Shown here: positions 8,424-19,010 of the stretch, piece after piece | Layout: the number at the start of each line of letters is the position of its first letter | Numbering within the stretch: the first letter of the stretch is position 1 | DNA from: Branchiostoma lanceolatum | Lineage: Eukaryota; Chordata; Leptocardii; Amphioxiformes; Branchiostomatidae | Length of the DNA: 64,000 nt | Reading direction: 5' to 3' | Assembly: GCF_035083965.1 (NCBI RefSeq) | Contig: NC_089722.1 | Location: 33,961,958 to 34,025,957 of the forward strand | Notes under the pieces: generated by a model | The model's database searches: none | Told to the model about the DNA's origin: nothing | What the model saw: the letters and a program-made list of their open reading frames with translations, nothing else | Program-made: the position numbers and the translations under genes

Positions 8424-11400
8424 TCACGTTTGACATTTTGGTTGGGCTTCGCTGAAGAGCCTGTATAGTGGAAATCATTCAAACAAGAAAATTGCAAGAA
8501 ATGAGTGTTTACAATATGAATAGCGATGGGCGTTTACGATGGCGATATAGATTCTATTTTCTGAGCATAAGTCTTTTCAGATTCTATAAGATCCAAATAT
8601 GTCAACATTAGCCCATATTGAGATTGAATATTCATGTGATAAAGGTCATTGTTATTACGAAAATAACCCCACCTCAACTCCTCCCCTTCCAGCAGCTTCC
8701 TGTAGGCCGCTATCTCCACGTCCAGCGCCATCTTGATGTTCATGAGCTCCTGGTACTCCACGGTGTGCTGCGTCATCTCCAGCTTCATCTTCTCGATCTG
8801 CTGCTCCAGCTCGCCGATCGCCAGCTTGTACTCCTCAATCTCCTTCAGACGGCGGGCCTCTGTCTCCGCGATGTTCGTCTCCAGGGACCCGGTCTAGTAA
8901 AGAAGACACATCATTTTTTTTACTTTCTCTCTGATTTCATACTACAGTGGACTGAAAACACAATAAACACACAAACACAAAAAAAGGTTCGTTTTTAATC
9001 TATGAAATTCGCTGATCGATCTGTCAAATAGCTCTGTTGCAGGGAGGTCGCCGCCCGAGTGGAATGTTGCTGAAATGCTACGGTCAACGTGCCCGTAGAG
9101 GGTGTAGCCCCGGCCGGGCGTCGAAGTCACAAATTTGTCCCGGTGGACTACGAAAACTGGGAGGTACCTCTCGGTGATCCCATGATAAGCTTCGGCGTCT
9201 ATTTGTCAACGGGTCACGGGCTTATTTGAACTCCGAGTTAAAATCAACCCGGAGCTCGGCCGTGCCAAAAATAGCCCGGTAGTCACAGAGTGTTCCCAGG
9301 GGCCACGCCCGAAATTGCACATAAACAAACTGTTAACTACCCATTGGGGCCCCTTTGCCCAATTGTGACCGTAGCATAACCAAGGTAAGGCGATGACCCA
9401 ACCTTGTTCTTGAGTGCCTCTGTCTCGGTGACGATAGACTGAAGCATCCTCTTCAGGTTGGTCAGCTCGGACCGGGCGGAGACCAGAGCCTCGTTATCCA
9501 GCTCCCGCTGCTGGGCCAACTCGCTGAACTGGAAAAAAAGAAAACAATACCAACGTTAGATAATATGCTTTGTTTTGTTTTGAAATATTTGTTATGAGTT
9601 ATGACTGAATATTGGACTAAAGGCATTTTTCCTACCGTTCAAGAGGACGAGAATCATAACTCGTCTGGCTATATGCATTATACACAACAATGTTCATGCA
9701 ACTCGAATATTACGTCAATATTTAGCCAGAGTCCTTGCCCCAGGGCTATTTGCAACATAATCTGTTTATAGAAAAAGAAAACAGATAGTGTAAGATAACA
9801 ATGTTGACAAATAAGTAGTATACAAGGAAGTATATTTACAATTGTACTTTGGAATAGTGCCAATAATTAGGATATCGCTTTATATATGTGAGGTACGGTA
9901 TAACATATCTTTTTTTCTCACTTTTCATGGTCCTACGGCGTCAATTCGTCACCAGGTCCTGGGGTAATATTCTAACTACGAGTTAAATACATCTGAGGAC
10001 CCGGACATGCGCCAAAATAGCCCGATAGCCGCAGGGTGTCCAACGGGGCTAGCTAGGGGTCACGCCCGAAAGTAAAAAAGAAAAAAAACTCCGAAAACTC
10101 CCCGGTGGGGACCCTTTTTCTGATTGTGATCACAGTATTGGTAATGGTCTCACCTTGAGCTTGTACTTGGCCTCGGCCTCCTCCCTGTTGGCCCGTCCAA
10201 TGATCTCGTACTGCATGCGGATCTCACGGAGAGTCTCGCTCAGGTCAGGTCCAGTGATGATCGGAGCCTCGGTCTTAACAATGGCCACGGTCTGGTTCAA
10301 CTGGTACTGCACCTTACGCGTCTCCTGTAATGGTGCAAAACTTACATGGTAAGGATATCTGATTATCGTTGTGAGTGTATAGCAGTATGTATGGTATTGT
10401 ATGAATACAATACATTGTTATAATAGAGATATGTCTACAGCCGAAATGTATCGCCAGTTGATGCCCGCGGATTCGGAAATTAATTGATTGAGTGTACAGT
10501 CTGTCTAAGTTCAGTGCAACTTAAACGTTTAAGTAACAAAGCATTCGATGGATGTTTGTTCTTTCTTTTGTATTCAAAAGTCGTATTATTCGATACATGT
10601 GTCTTTTATCTACAGCGTCAAGCTTGAGTTCAAAAAATTCCATAATCCTTAACTGTTTATCTGGAGCACAAATACAATTCCGGGATGGTTCTAACGTGAC
10701 GAAGACATGAATAGCAAAGTCTTTTTATTCAAAACCACATATTTAACAAGAGCCGTCTGCCATCTTCATCAAGGTAATTCTGACTTGTTCACTGTGCACT
10801 GAAGTAAGTGTTACTGCTAACAATGCGGTCCCAAACGTAACGTATTGTCACATACATAGTCAGGGCACAGTGAACCAGTAAGAATTGCCCTAAAGAAGAT
10901 GACAGACGATCATCGAAACGTCGGCTCTTGATGAATATGTGGCTGTAAATACAGATCTTTGCTATACAGTCATTAACCAACCTGATGAAGTTATTCACGG
11001 TGACAAGGACATGCCTACCTCATCATAGACCCTCTTGAGGAACTCAATCTCCTCCTGCGCGGTGGTCAGCTTGTTTTGCACTCCAACACGCCCCACAGTC
11101 GCCGCATCTACCTCCTGGAAAACAGATTGCAGAACCTCTTATCTCTTTGAACAACTGTTTGCATGTACCTAGCATACCATTACAATATGTACAGTACACA
11201 GTGAACGAAGAAATGCTTCCGGAAGATTCTATGCCGGGAGCCATCTAAAATACTGACGTACAATACAGATCTAGAGTTAAACGAACATCGGTCCGTAAGA
11301 CCATAACACCTCCTCACCACAGTAAAGAAATGAAAACTGAAGTGGTACGACTACGTGTCACGGTGATCGGTATGAGCCAAAACGAGCAAGGAAGCGTCCA

Positions 11401-12308
11401 GGGAGGAAAAAGATAGGTAGGCGACGAGGGATAATATCAAAGAACTGACAGGCATGAAACTACTTGAAACACTAAGATGAACAGAAAACCGAGAAGGGAG
11501 GAGAAAACTGGTTGCCAGATCTTCTGTGGTACCCCAACGGTCAAATAGTTAGACTAGTGACTAAATGGGATGAGAAATTAGAAGAACACAATAGATATAA
11601 AAGATCGCATTAAACAGTTGGATATATCCATAGCATATCAGCAATATGGGGATTTAGCGGAAAGAGAAGACCCACCGTTTTGACCGTTGCCAGTTCTGTC
11701 CGCATGGCCTCAGTCGTGGCAGTCTCGGTCTCGCACCTGACGAGTAGTCACATCGATAAATGTTCATTTCAACGTCAATTTGCTCTAGCCCTAATAACCT
11801 CATATTGAGTCTGAAACTGTCATGGTCAGTTAAAACGATCAGTACATTCTAGTTTCTGGTCAAAAGCTATGTTCAATGATATTCGTAAACCTACGGTATG
11901 GAGTGAAACATGAAAGAGGATACTGTGGACTTACTTGGCCTGCCACTCCTGAGTCCGTGCCTGCCAGCTGGCGCTCTCGGCGTCCAGCTGAGCCTTCTCC
12001 TGAGTCAGCTGGTCCACCAGCGCCCTCAGCTCCGTCAGCTCCGTCTCGTACAGCTCCGCGATGTCGGTCTCCTCCCGCGCCTCCTGGATCCTGATCTGGG
12101 TCGTCAGCTTGGTGTTCCGCTCCTGCAGGGAGCGCACCTTCTCGATGTAGTTGGCGAAGCGGTCGTTCAGGACCACCAGCTCCCTCTTCTCACTGCTGCG
12201 GGTCGCCCTGGCGTCAGCGAGGGTCTGCAGCGCTCCTTCGGTCGGGATGGCGGGGGCGACAACGGGCTTTGCACCGCCAACGCCCGCTCGTGCTGCTTTG
12301 CTAGCCAT
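8424..12308 (-). CDS. Cytoplasmic intermediate filament protein, gene 1 (copy A)
   Basis: Seven exons: 12308-11935, 11736-11676, 11114-11019, 10324-10154, 9528-9403, 8893-8673 and 8460-8424. All have GT-AG sites and consistent phases, giving 361 residues. The internal exons of 61, 96, 171, 126 and 221 nt closely follow the 61/96/162/126/221 pattern of vertebrate type I-III IF genes. The product has a short head (about 37 residues) and a rod starting [19 protein letters not shown]. Helix 2B ends [20 protein letters not shown] at about residues 330-350, and the tail is tiny ([12 protein letters not shown]). Coil 1B appears to lack the 42-residue lamin-type insert. The family forms cytoplasmic coiled-coil filaments. 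Copy A has Gly and Gln in exon 3 where copy B has Glu at both places. The start is the ATG after GCTAGCC on the minus strand, in good initiation context. Divergent from gene 2. Confidence 0.92.
9076..9376. mobile_element. Inverted-repeat element (MITE-like), family TGCTACGGTCA
   Basis: The 301-bp element begins TGCTACGGTCA and ends TGACCGTAGCA, giving terminal inverted repeats of at least 11 bp, and has no coding potential. It sits in intron 5 of IF gene 1. Related copies are at about 9930-10140, about 40690-40935 and, as a fragment, 43890-43975. The copy-B twin is at 50317-50617. It is a non-autonomous DNA transposon by structure. Confidence 0.7.
9930..10140. mobile_element. Diverged copy of the TGCTACGGTCA element
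   Basis: It shares the order ACGGCGTC, then (T)CACCAGGTCC, ACGAGTTAAA, GCCAAAATAGCCCG, CACGCCCGAAA and ATTGTGATCACAGTA with the element at 9076-9376. It lies in intron 4 of IF gene 1, one base-pair class away from the exon-4 donor at 10153. Copy-B twin at about 51172-51382. Confidence 0.6.
10690..10990. repeat. Head-to-head pair of hammerhead-like repeats
   Basis: The right arm (about 10862-10990, plus) and the left arm (about 10695-10800, minus) are inverted copies of the same family as 7090-7190. They share GTGCACAGTGAAC, GAAGATGACAGACG and ATATGTGG blocks. The right arm keeps the hammerhead stem II (GATGA/TCATC) and GAAACGTC at 10914-10921, but the CUGANGA core reads CTAAAGA. The pair forms a large imperfect palindrome in intron 3 of IF gene 1. 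Copy-B twin at about 51935-52235. Confidence 0.6.
11115..11675. other. Intron 2 of IF gene 1, nothing recognised
   Basis: There is no conserved exon or repeat that I can identify between exons 3 and 2. Confidence 0.6.
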
Positions 12309-13524
12309 GGCGTTTCCTTAGATCTTCGACCTTGTCTTGATTTTGAAACTGGCGTCTGAGCACGACCCTCGAGGCGTTGTCAGTACCGGTGCTAGAGCAT
12401 CTACCCGGTACACAGCTTCTTTACACAGTTTTAACTTTAATCACATAGTCACTTGCTGTCAATCTCTTTGGCTCACGATGCTTGCCATTGGTTAACAACG
12501 CTGTTCCAGATTATAGAAACACCAGATAGTTTACTGGGTTCAACCAAGTTTACAGAGGACATATCAGGCCCCAATGTGTAAACACGTCACAGGTTCGCGA
12601 CCTTTCGTTCCCACCCTATGGCTTCATATAGAAAGTTATGCGTGAACTGCTGATGAGCTGAAGAGTATGTAGGGCAATCAAATGTTTGAGGGAAAACATG
12701 CTTGTATCTTGTTAGTGGAAAAGATGTGCTCTGAATCGTTTTGTTACTATACCCGAACCTTCGTCCTTCAATAACGGGATTTATTGGTAATTTATCTACA
12801 TGCATTAGATTAAGTCGTCATTTCATTTGTAAACGTACCTAGAGTACGGTTTCATCAAAATAGAATGCGATGAGTAGAAATATTGCAGGTCTTTAGTATT
12901 TAGGGCAACTAAATATTTGATATGATTCAAGGCGACACCCTTTTAACACTCGTGAATGTACAAAGTTCCTTTTTCTCAAAAGAAGAGGAAAAGTCAAATG
13001 TTCATCATCGTTGCACAAAGGTGCCAAACGTGGCTTTGCGAGCTGGGATAGGAAGTACAGGCGAATGGGTAATGGACTGGTAATATGCTCTTTGGCCTAC
13101 ATGTATTTTAATGATCTCTTATGCTGTAGGAAGAGGGAAGCAAGAAGTTCAAGGCAACAGTCCACCTCGGTGCTAAGCAGAGGTCATCCGCGTGTTAATG
13201 TCTAAGAAAAATGTCATTAGTCCGTCTTGGCGAAATGGTATGTCCATATAAGGCATTAGTTTGTGACGTCCTTTGCCCTCCATGTGTGCTGTCACGTATG
13301 GATTAGCTGATGTGCCTGGTTGGACATGGACGAAGTGATTGACAGGTGATGCTTACGTAGTTGATCTTAAAATACAATCCGAGAAAAAAAGGGCGGCTGC
13401 AGAGTGATATCCCTGGCAGAAGTTTTCAGTAAAAGGCAGCAGTGCGCCAAAACCTCTTCCTTGGTGGCCTTACACTATCCACAAAAGATAAGAAGAAGCT
13501 ACGGTCGAATCAAGTCAAACCAAA
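12309..13524. promoter_or_regulatory. Shared divergent upstream region of IF genes 1 and 2
   Basis: The start codons of IF gene 1 (minus) and IF gene 2 (plus) are 1.2 kb apart with no intervening gene, so the interval must contain both promoters. An inverted CCAAT (CCATTGG, about 12486-12492) lies about 180 bp upstream of gene 1. A TATAAG near 13242 lies about 280 bp upstream of gene 2. These are weak sequence hints only. Copy-B counterpart: 53554-54769. Confidence 0.5.
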
Positions 13525-16203
13525 ATGTCCGTCGTAACGACTCAACCGAAAACGAGCGAGGCGATTCGTAGCTCTGTGAGATCCTCTCTGGCCGACAGAG
13601 GCGAAGCCGAATCGTTCAAGGCAAGAACACGGTCCATCAGAGCGGGCAATGTCATCACTTCGCTGGGAGGGGCGGGCGGCGCGCTGCAGACCATGGCCGG
13701 CGCCCGCAAGGCCCGGTCCCAAGAGAAGGAGGAACTGTCCTCCCTGAACAACCGCTTCGCCTCCTACATCCAGAATATGCGCTCCCTCCAACAACGCAAC
13801 TCCGCACTGGAGGCGCAGGTTCTGAAGCTACAGGCGACTGAGACGACCGCACACACGAAGGCGCTGTACGAGAAGGAGACCAAAGACCTGCGGAAGCTGG
13901 TCGACGAGCTGTCCGAAGACAAGGCCAAGATGGTGCTGGAGAGGAACAAATGGAGGGATCAGGCTGAGGAATATAATAAAAAGTAAGATGCTTTGGCACA
14001 AGCTCCGATTTATTCAGTAAGGCCTGTCTTGTAAGCGTAACATTTCCATGGAAGAAAAGTAATGTGGCAAGTGATGGGTGTAGGAAACGCTCACTACCTG
14101 CACAGTTGGAAAGAGAAGGTGTCGAGCAGTTGAAATGATTATGTCCATCTGTGTTGTCAACTATATACTGAATGTTTTCTGACTGTTTGTTGCTACACAG
14201 GTGGGAGGATGAGGCGGCCTGGCATGCCGAGCTGAATACTGAGGTTGCAAAGCTCAATAAAGTAAGTCTTATGCTAACATGTCAGGTCGATACCCAATCA
14301 AATTATGGATCTGATTCTTGTTCTTACCATGTTTGCAATATCTTATTGTACAGTATTCTTCCTGTTTAGTAGCAAAGTTATCAATGTATAGGATTTATCT
14401 TCTTCCCTTTTTTCTAGGACCTGTATGCTGTTACACTGATACGTGTGGACCTCCAGTACAAGCTTGCTACTATGCAGGAAGAGATTGATTTCATGGTGAC
14501 GGTTCACAAGCAGGTACGTGTCAATTTTACAATATAAGTGTAAGCATTCCTTCAGGCCACGATTCATTGCTTAGTTACACTCTACTTACACTTACTAATA
14601 GCTACATTCTACTAGGGCGGTGACCTAGCTGCGGCCGCATCGCGACCGAGCGAGTTGACAAATTTTAACGAATTTCTTGTGTATAAAAGGTATCTTTTTA
14701 CGCTTTGTGTGTTTTGTTGTCATTTTAGACATGCTTTTACATGATCACATGATTTTAATTAAAAGAGTTACACAAATCCCTATTGGGGTACAACGCGGTC
14801 GAAGCGCGTTCGCCGTCCGGTACAATGGGGACCTAACCGGGTAAAGAACAAAGAGCTATCTATGCCTTGGAAATGTCATAAATCTGGATATTCCCATGAG
14901 TTCCTAATTGTAAATTGCAGGAACTGAAACAACTTCAAGACCAGTTGAACCAGAGCCTGTCCATTGTCGCCGTGGAGCAGACCCAGGAAGCTGGACCTGA
15001 TGTCATCGCTGAACTGTATGACCTGCGGCAGATCTACGAAAACTTTTGCCGGGACACTCAGGAGGAAGCAGAGGCCAAGTACAAGGAGAAGGTGAAACAC
15101 AAAAAAATTACATGCTGTGTTGCCATGCATCGGGATCTTTGACATTTGTTTTGATGGCTATGTTATGTTTGCTGTGATAAAGCCAAGAGAATTTCTGGTC
15201 AGAAACAAACAAAAAAACTGGCAGTTTTGTAACAAAATGTAGCAGGTTTGTCAGTATTGATTCAAAGAATGGAAGTATAAAATGAAGGCATGCCGTAGGA
15301 GCAGTGGGTTAACGTTGTTATCCACCGTTAGGGCACGGTTGGAAGGCAAAGCCCGACGCTCTCCTTTCATCGATTTTTGCCTCCTCAACTGGAGTATGGC
15401 ACCCATTTTTACACCTGGGTAGAAATTGGAAAGTCGTATTACGTGACAAGCACCTTAACCGCTACGCCAACACGACGTCATTGAAATGAAAGTATACCAG
15501 CAGTGAATGTCCATTACTAGCAACTGACTTGAGGTACAATCTTCCTGTTTGTGTTTCCTCACAGTTCACCGAGCTTGAGCTCGAACGGGAGCGGGACAGC
15601 AAGACGATGCTGGCCGCCAGGGGTGAACTCATCACCTCCTGTAAGGAGTTGTCTGAGCTGCGAGGCCAGCTCAACACCGTCATGACCAGCACTGAGACCC
15701 TGCAAAGCCAGGTGAAGTTTCTCTCTAGCAGAGCTTGATTGTGAAGGTTGTGACATTCTTATGATGCACCCTGTTTGTGTCCAAACTCCCCAACAACCAT
15801 CTCCTTCACCAATTCAGTGATAGATGAACTTAGGGGCACGGGGAAGGACTTTGAGTCTGCGACAGGTTGTTGAGGTGGTCGGACAAGAAAGCGGGGCATA
15901 TAATAAGAAAGTCAAAATCTTCCCTGCAACAACCTCTTCTTGGATAGAACAAGACTTTGGAAGGAATTTAAGGTTTTGTGGAGCAGGGAATCTTTAATCA
16001 AGACGTAATGAGAAGTTGATAACCCAAAACTGTACATAAAGTGAAAGAGAAACCATTCTCAAGGACATCAAAGTCTTTTACGTTGTAGACGTAGTTGATT
16101 AAATAAAACATGACTTAGCGTTGACTTCTATTCGCAGAGCTCGTCATCTTCATCTACCGGTGTCCAACAAATAACGATGACCACCCAGAGAGGAATGTTC
16201 TAA
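13525..16203 (+). CDS. Divergent intermediate filament protein, gene 2 (copy A), lacking the last rod exon
   Basis: Six exons: 13525-13982, 14201-14261, 14418-14513, 14921-15091, 15565-15711 and 16138-16203, in phase throughout, giving 332 residues. The head is long and basic (about 65 residues). The rod starts EELSSLNNRFASYIQNMRS, and exon sizes 61, 96 and 171 nt match the other IF genes. Two oddities follow. The 126-nt exon is 147 nt here, adding exactly seven residues, one heptad. The 221-nt exon encoding the end of helix 2B and its YRKLLEGEE motif is absent; exon 5 instead joins in phase to a 21-codon tail (SSSSSTGVQQ … QRGMF). I scanned 15712-20644 for the motif and found none. Without it normal filament assembly would be unexpected. 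It may be a specialised IF or a degenerating gene; copy B shows the same structure. Confidence 0.85.
14620..14850. repeat. Dispersed repeat in intron 3 of IF gene 2
   Basis: Blocks such as TTTTACGCTTTGTGTGTTTTGTTGTC (inverted elsewhere) and the GCGCG/TCGAAGCGCG-rich end recur near 21430-21545 in IF gene 3 and in part near 8945-9065 and 29335-29390. This indicates an interspersed family; its ends are not clear. Copy-B twin about 55865-56095. Confidence 0.45.
15300..15475 (-). mobile_element. SINE-like element
   Basis: Read on the minus strand the stretch begins GTGTTGGCGTAGCGGTTAAG, which resembles a tRNA-type A box. It continues with ACCCAGGTGTAAAAATGGGT and GAGGAGGCAAAAATCG. It lies in intron 4 of IF gene 2 and has no open frame. 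The call rests on the pol III-like head only. Copy-B twin about 56545-56720. Confidence 0.5.
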
Positions 16204-16431
16204 TACTGTACATGCTGCAGACCAATGTAACTCGCACACAACGAGAAGGTCAGTAAAACTATGAATGTATGTCAGTGTGCCTAGGCAACCCGCACCAACG
16301 TCCCTTTTTTTTGGTGGTACAAATAGATACACGCTAGCTGGCCATGGATGAAAACAGCAGTTTTTCTACATGTTCATATTACTCCCTAAATAGCTGTACA
16401 ACGCCATAAGCTTGATTCAACGTAATGTGTT

Positions 16432-16494
16432 AATAAATGCCCAGGAAACTGACGCTAACATCGTCCCAATCTTGCAGTGAGCACCTTTAATAAA
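16432..16494 (+). terminator. Poly(A) signals for IF gene 2 (copy A)
   Basis: AATAAA occurs at 16432-16437 and 16489-16494, about 230 and 290 bp after the stop codon at 16201-16203. This supports the 3' end at this position and hence the short tail exon. Confidence 0.5.
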
Positions 16495-17342
16495 GAATGA
16501 CTAAAGGAAATGTTGTTTACACCTATAGCATCGACGATACAATATATATTATACCCCAAACTATTTGGTCCAGAACCTCAACAATCAGAGTCACATATCT
16601 CTATCACATCTCATTGTTTGAACTGTCTAATTCACATACTTGCTTATTGCCTCACAGGTCATCCTCGGATCATTGAACCTTTAAGCATAACCGGAGCAGT
16701 AGGATGTCTACATTGTGTGCTGAATCCAACAACTGTGACAGATGTTGAACATCAAAGCATTGCCAATGCTAATCGAACGACAATTCATTATTAGGCAACT
16801 CGACCGTCTCACTGCGAACCTCCTTGTCTTCGCCATGATCGGTCATAAGAAAAGCAGAAGCAAGTATCAAAAGTATCAAAGATACGTAAATCAAGCATTG
16901 TATTCGCAGCTTCACTGGCTTACAAGCATTGCACGAATATACTTTAAATGTTGAGATATGTAATGGATTTACCAACTTGTGTAGTTAAAGATATTCAGTT
17001 CTGACAAATGTCGGTCGTACAATGTGCATTTTTGGGTTTACTAAATTAGCCAGTCAACCGACATGGATGATCAGTATCTCCAGAGACCGGTATTTAACTG
17101 AAAAGATAACGAGTATGGAATTGCAACTCTGTCACAATATACTTCGACTATTTTGTATGTTATCTTGTGCATGTCATTGTGCGAGTGCTTTGTAAATTGA
17201 AGAATAAAAACATTGAAAACGTTACAGCTGCGATCACTTGAATTCTAGATGATTTCTTGATAATTACATGATAAGAGCCAGACAAACTGTTCCTGCATAT
17301 TGAAAAGTATGACTATATTCAACAATAAAGTTTGAATTCAAA

Positions 17343-18093
17343 ATAGACCGATCCTGTCGAACACCATATCGAACGAATAGAAGACCCATAGAGCCCCCTG
17401 ACCTCCGTCAAAAACAGCGTTGGCGGGGCAGAAATTGCACGTGTAAAGCAGGGTACGTATATCTGGGACAGGTTTTCAACTGTATTGGTTGAATGCATGC
17501 TCAGAACAAAAACGAATTTAAAAAGAAAATAGATCGGGCACTCAAGGAGAAGAAACTTGTACCACATGCTGACTACTACAAAGTCCGCTAGCGCAGAGTT
17601 TCGTCTCTTCAGTTACTGGTGTGTGAAACTGGCTAACTTGAAAGTGAACAGGGAAGTAAAAGGATGCATTTTAATTCTTAGTTACTAAATACTAGCATGC
17701 AGTCAATACAGTGGGAACCCTGTCACAGATATATGAACCCTGTTTTACACGTGCATCGGCTGCTTGTCAGAAACTGGGCGCTGATGCCCACCGGCAAGGG
17801 AAAGCTATGCGGCGCATACTGCTTTAACATTGACCGAAAACATTACGCTCTCACCGCAACTACATCTACTCCCTCCTTGAACAACTCTACCCGGTGGATA
17901 CAGCCTTCAACAAAGAATACATAGCATTATTATTTGGCCCGCTCTGAAAGGGTTTCAGTGCCACAAAAGCTAAACCGAAGTCAGTGGCATTATTTTCAAA
18001 CTAGCCGCGGCGGCCATGTTTGGTCCGTCAAACCCTGTTTTTGACGGAGGTGTTCGAATCGAACAGGGGGCGTGGCTTTGGGATCGGTCTATT
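17343..18093. mobile_element. Inverted-repeat element, AATAGACCGATC termini
   Basis: The left end reads AATAGACCGATCC and the right end GGGATCGGTCTATT. Subterminal blocks CCTCCGTCAAAAACAG and CTGTTTTTGACGGAGG are also inverted, about 75-110 bp in. The element is about 750 bp with no intact long coding frame. It is likely a non-autonomous DNA transposon; the superfamily is not assigned. Copy-B twin 58589-59339. Confidence 0.65.
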
Positions 18094-18587
18094 GGAACAT
18101 TGATGTAGTTTTTAGACGATTAGACGTTTTTAGACAAACAGAAAACATGTTTTCCATCATGTGTTAACTAAGCGTATGGTAAGCTATATGACGACAAACT
18201 TTACTTCATTTATCTATTTCACCAGTAGATACACTGATCAGGTCCCTTGACCTGTTATTTTCAGGTGTCCATGGATACATACACAGATAGGTTACATAAT
18301 CAATTAGAATGTAACAGGTTAAAACTCAGCACCAGTGCTAATGCTCACAAAGTCAGAGTAGATGTTGTTGATATACGTTATGTTTTATGTTGAAAGCGTT
18401 TCATAAGCAAAGGATCAAGAGCCTAATATTATAATAAAACATACCAAGAACGAAGGTATTCATTTCGTCTTGAACAAGTGAACGTCTTTAAAAAATATAG
18501 TATTAAGTGAACTACTATTATGTGGGTTGTAGGGTTCAAACTGCATACAGAAGACATCTAAGTATGTCCTTCATCAACCGTTTATGC

Positions 18588-18782
18588 TAGGGTCACATTT
18601 CAAATCCGGGGCCCGGCCGGGTAGTCTTTGGGAGCGAAAAGTATGATATTAAAGACAACAAAAACACAAAACGTACCCAAAATCATCTAAGAGCATAGCG
18701 TGTGCAAATTTATTGACATACACTTTGATTTTGCGTTTCCGCAAACAGCCCGACCGGGCCCCGGTTAGGAAATGTGACCCTA
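18588..18782. mobile_element. MITE with TAGGGTCACATTTC termini
   Basis: The 195-bp element has inverted termini of roughly 35 bp: TAGGGTCACATTTC, then CCGGGGCCCGGCCGGG at the left and the complement at the right. The outermost TA could be a TA target duplication, as in mariner-like elements. Copy-B twin 59834-60028. Confidence 0.75.
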
Positions 18783-18845
18783 CCATAACTCAGTGTATGA
18801 TTTCAGACATCTTGACTAATTATCTGATGCCATACCGGTCGTATG

Positions 18846-19010
18846 CTATGGTCACAAACCGACCGGGCAGTTTGCGGGAACGAAAAGTATGATTACCCGA
18901 AACGTTTAAGAATGGTAATTGGCATAATCTATGACTATTTATCGATGTATACCTTTTCTCGTTTCCGCAAAAAGCCCGGCCGGGTCCCGGTTGTAAATGT
19001 AATCATATCA
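18846..19010. mobile_element. Second, diverged copy of the 18588 MITE family
   Basis: It shares GGTCACA, CCGACCGGGC, the GCGGGAACGAAAAGTATGAT block and, at the other end, TTTCCGCAAAAAGCCCGGCC with 18588-18782. The right terminus has decayed. It lies 60 bp downstream of the first copy. Copy-B twin about 60092-60256. Confidence 0.65.

Noticed and set aside
13655-14257. 200-codon minus-strand open frame
   Set aside because: It is antisense to GC-rich IF gene 2 exon 1 and has no family motif or splice support.
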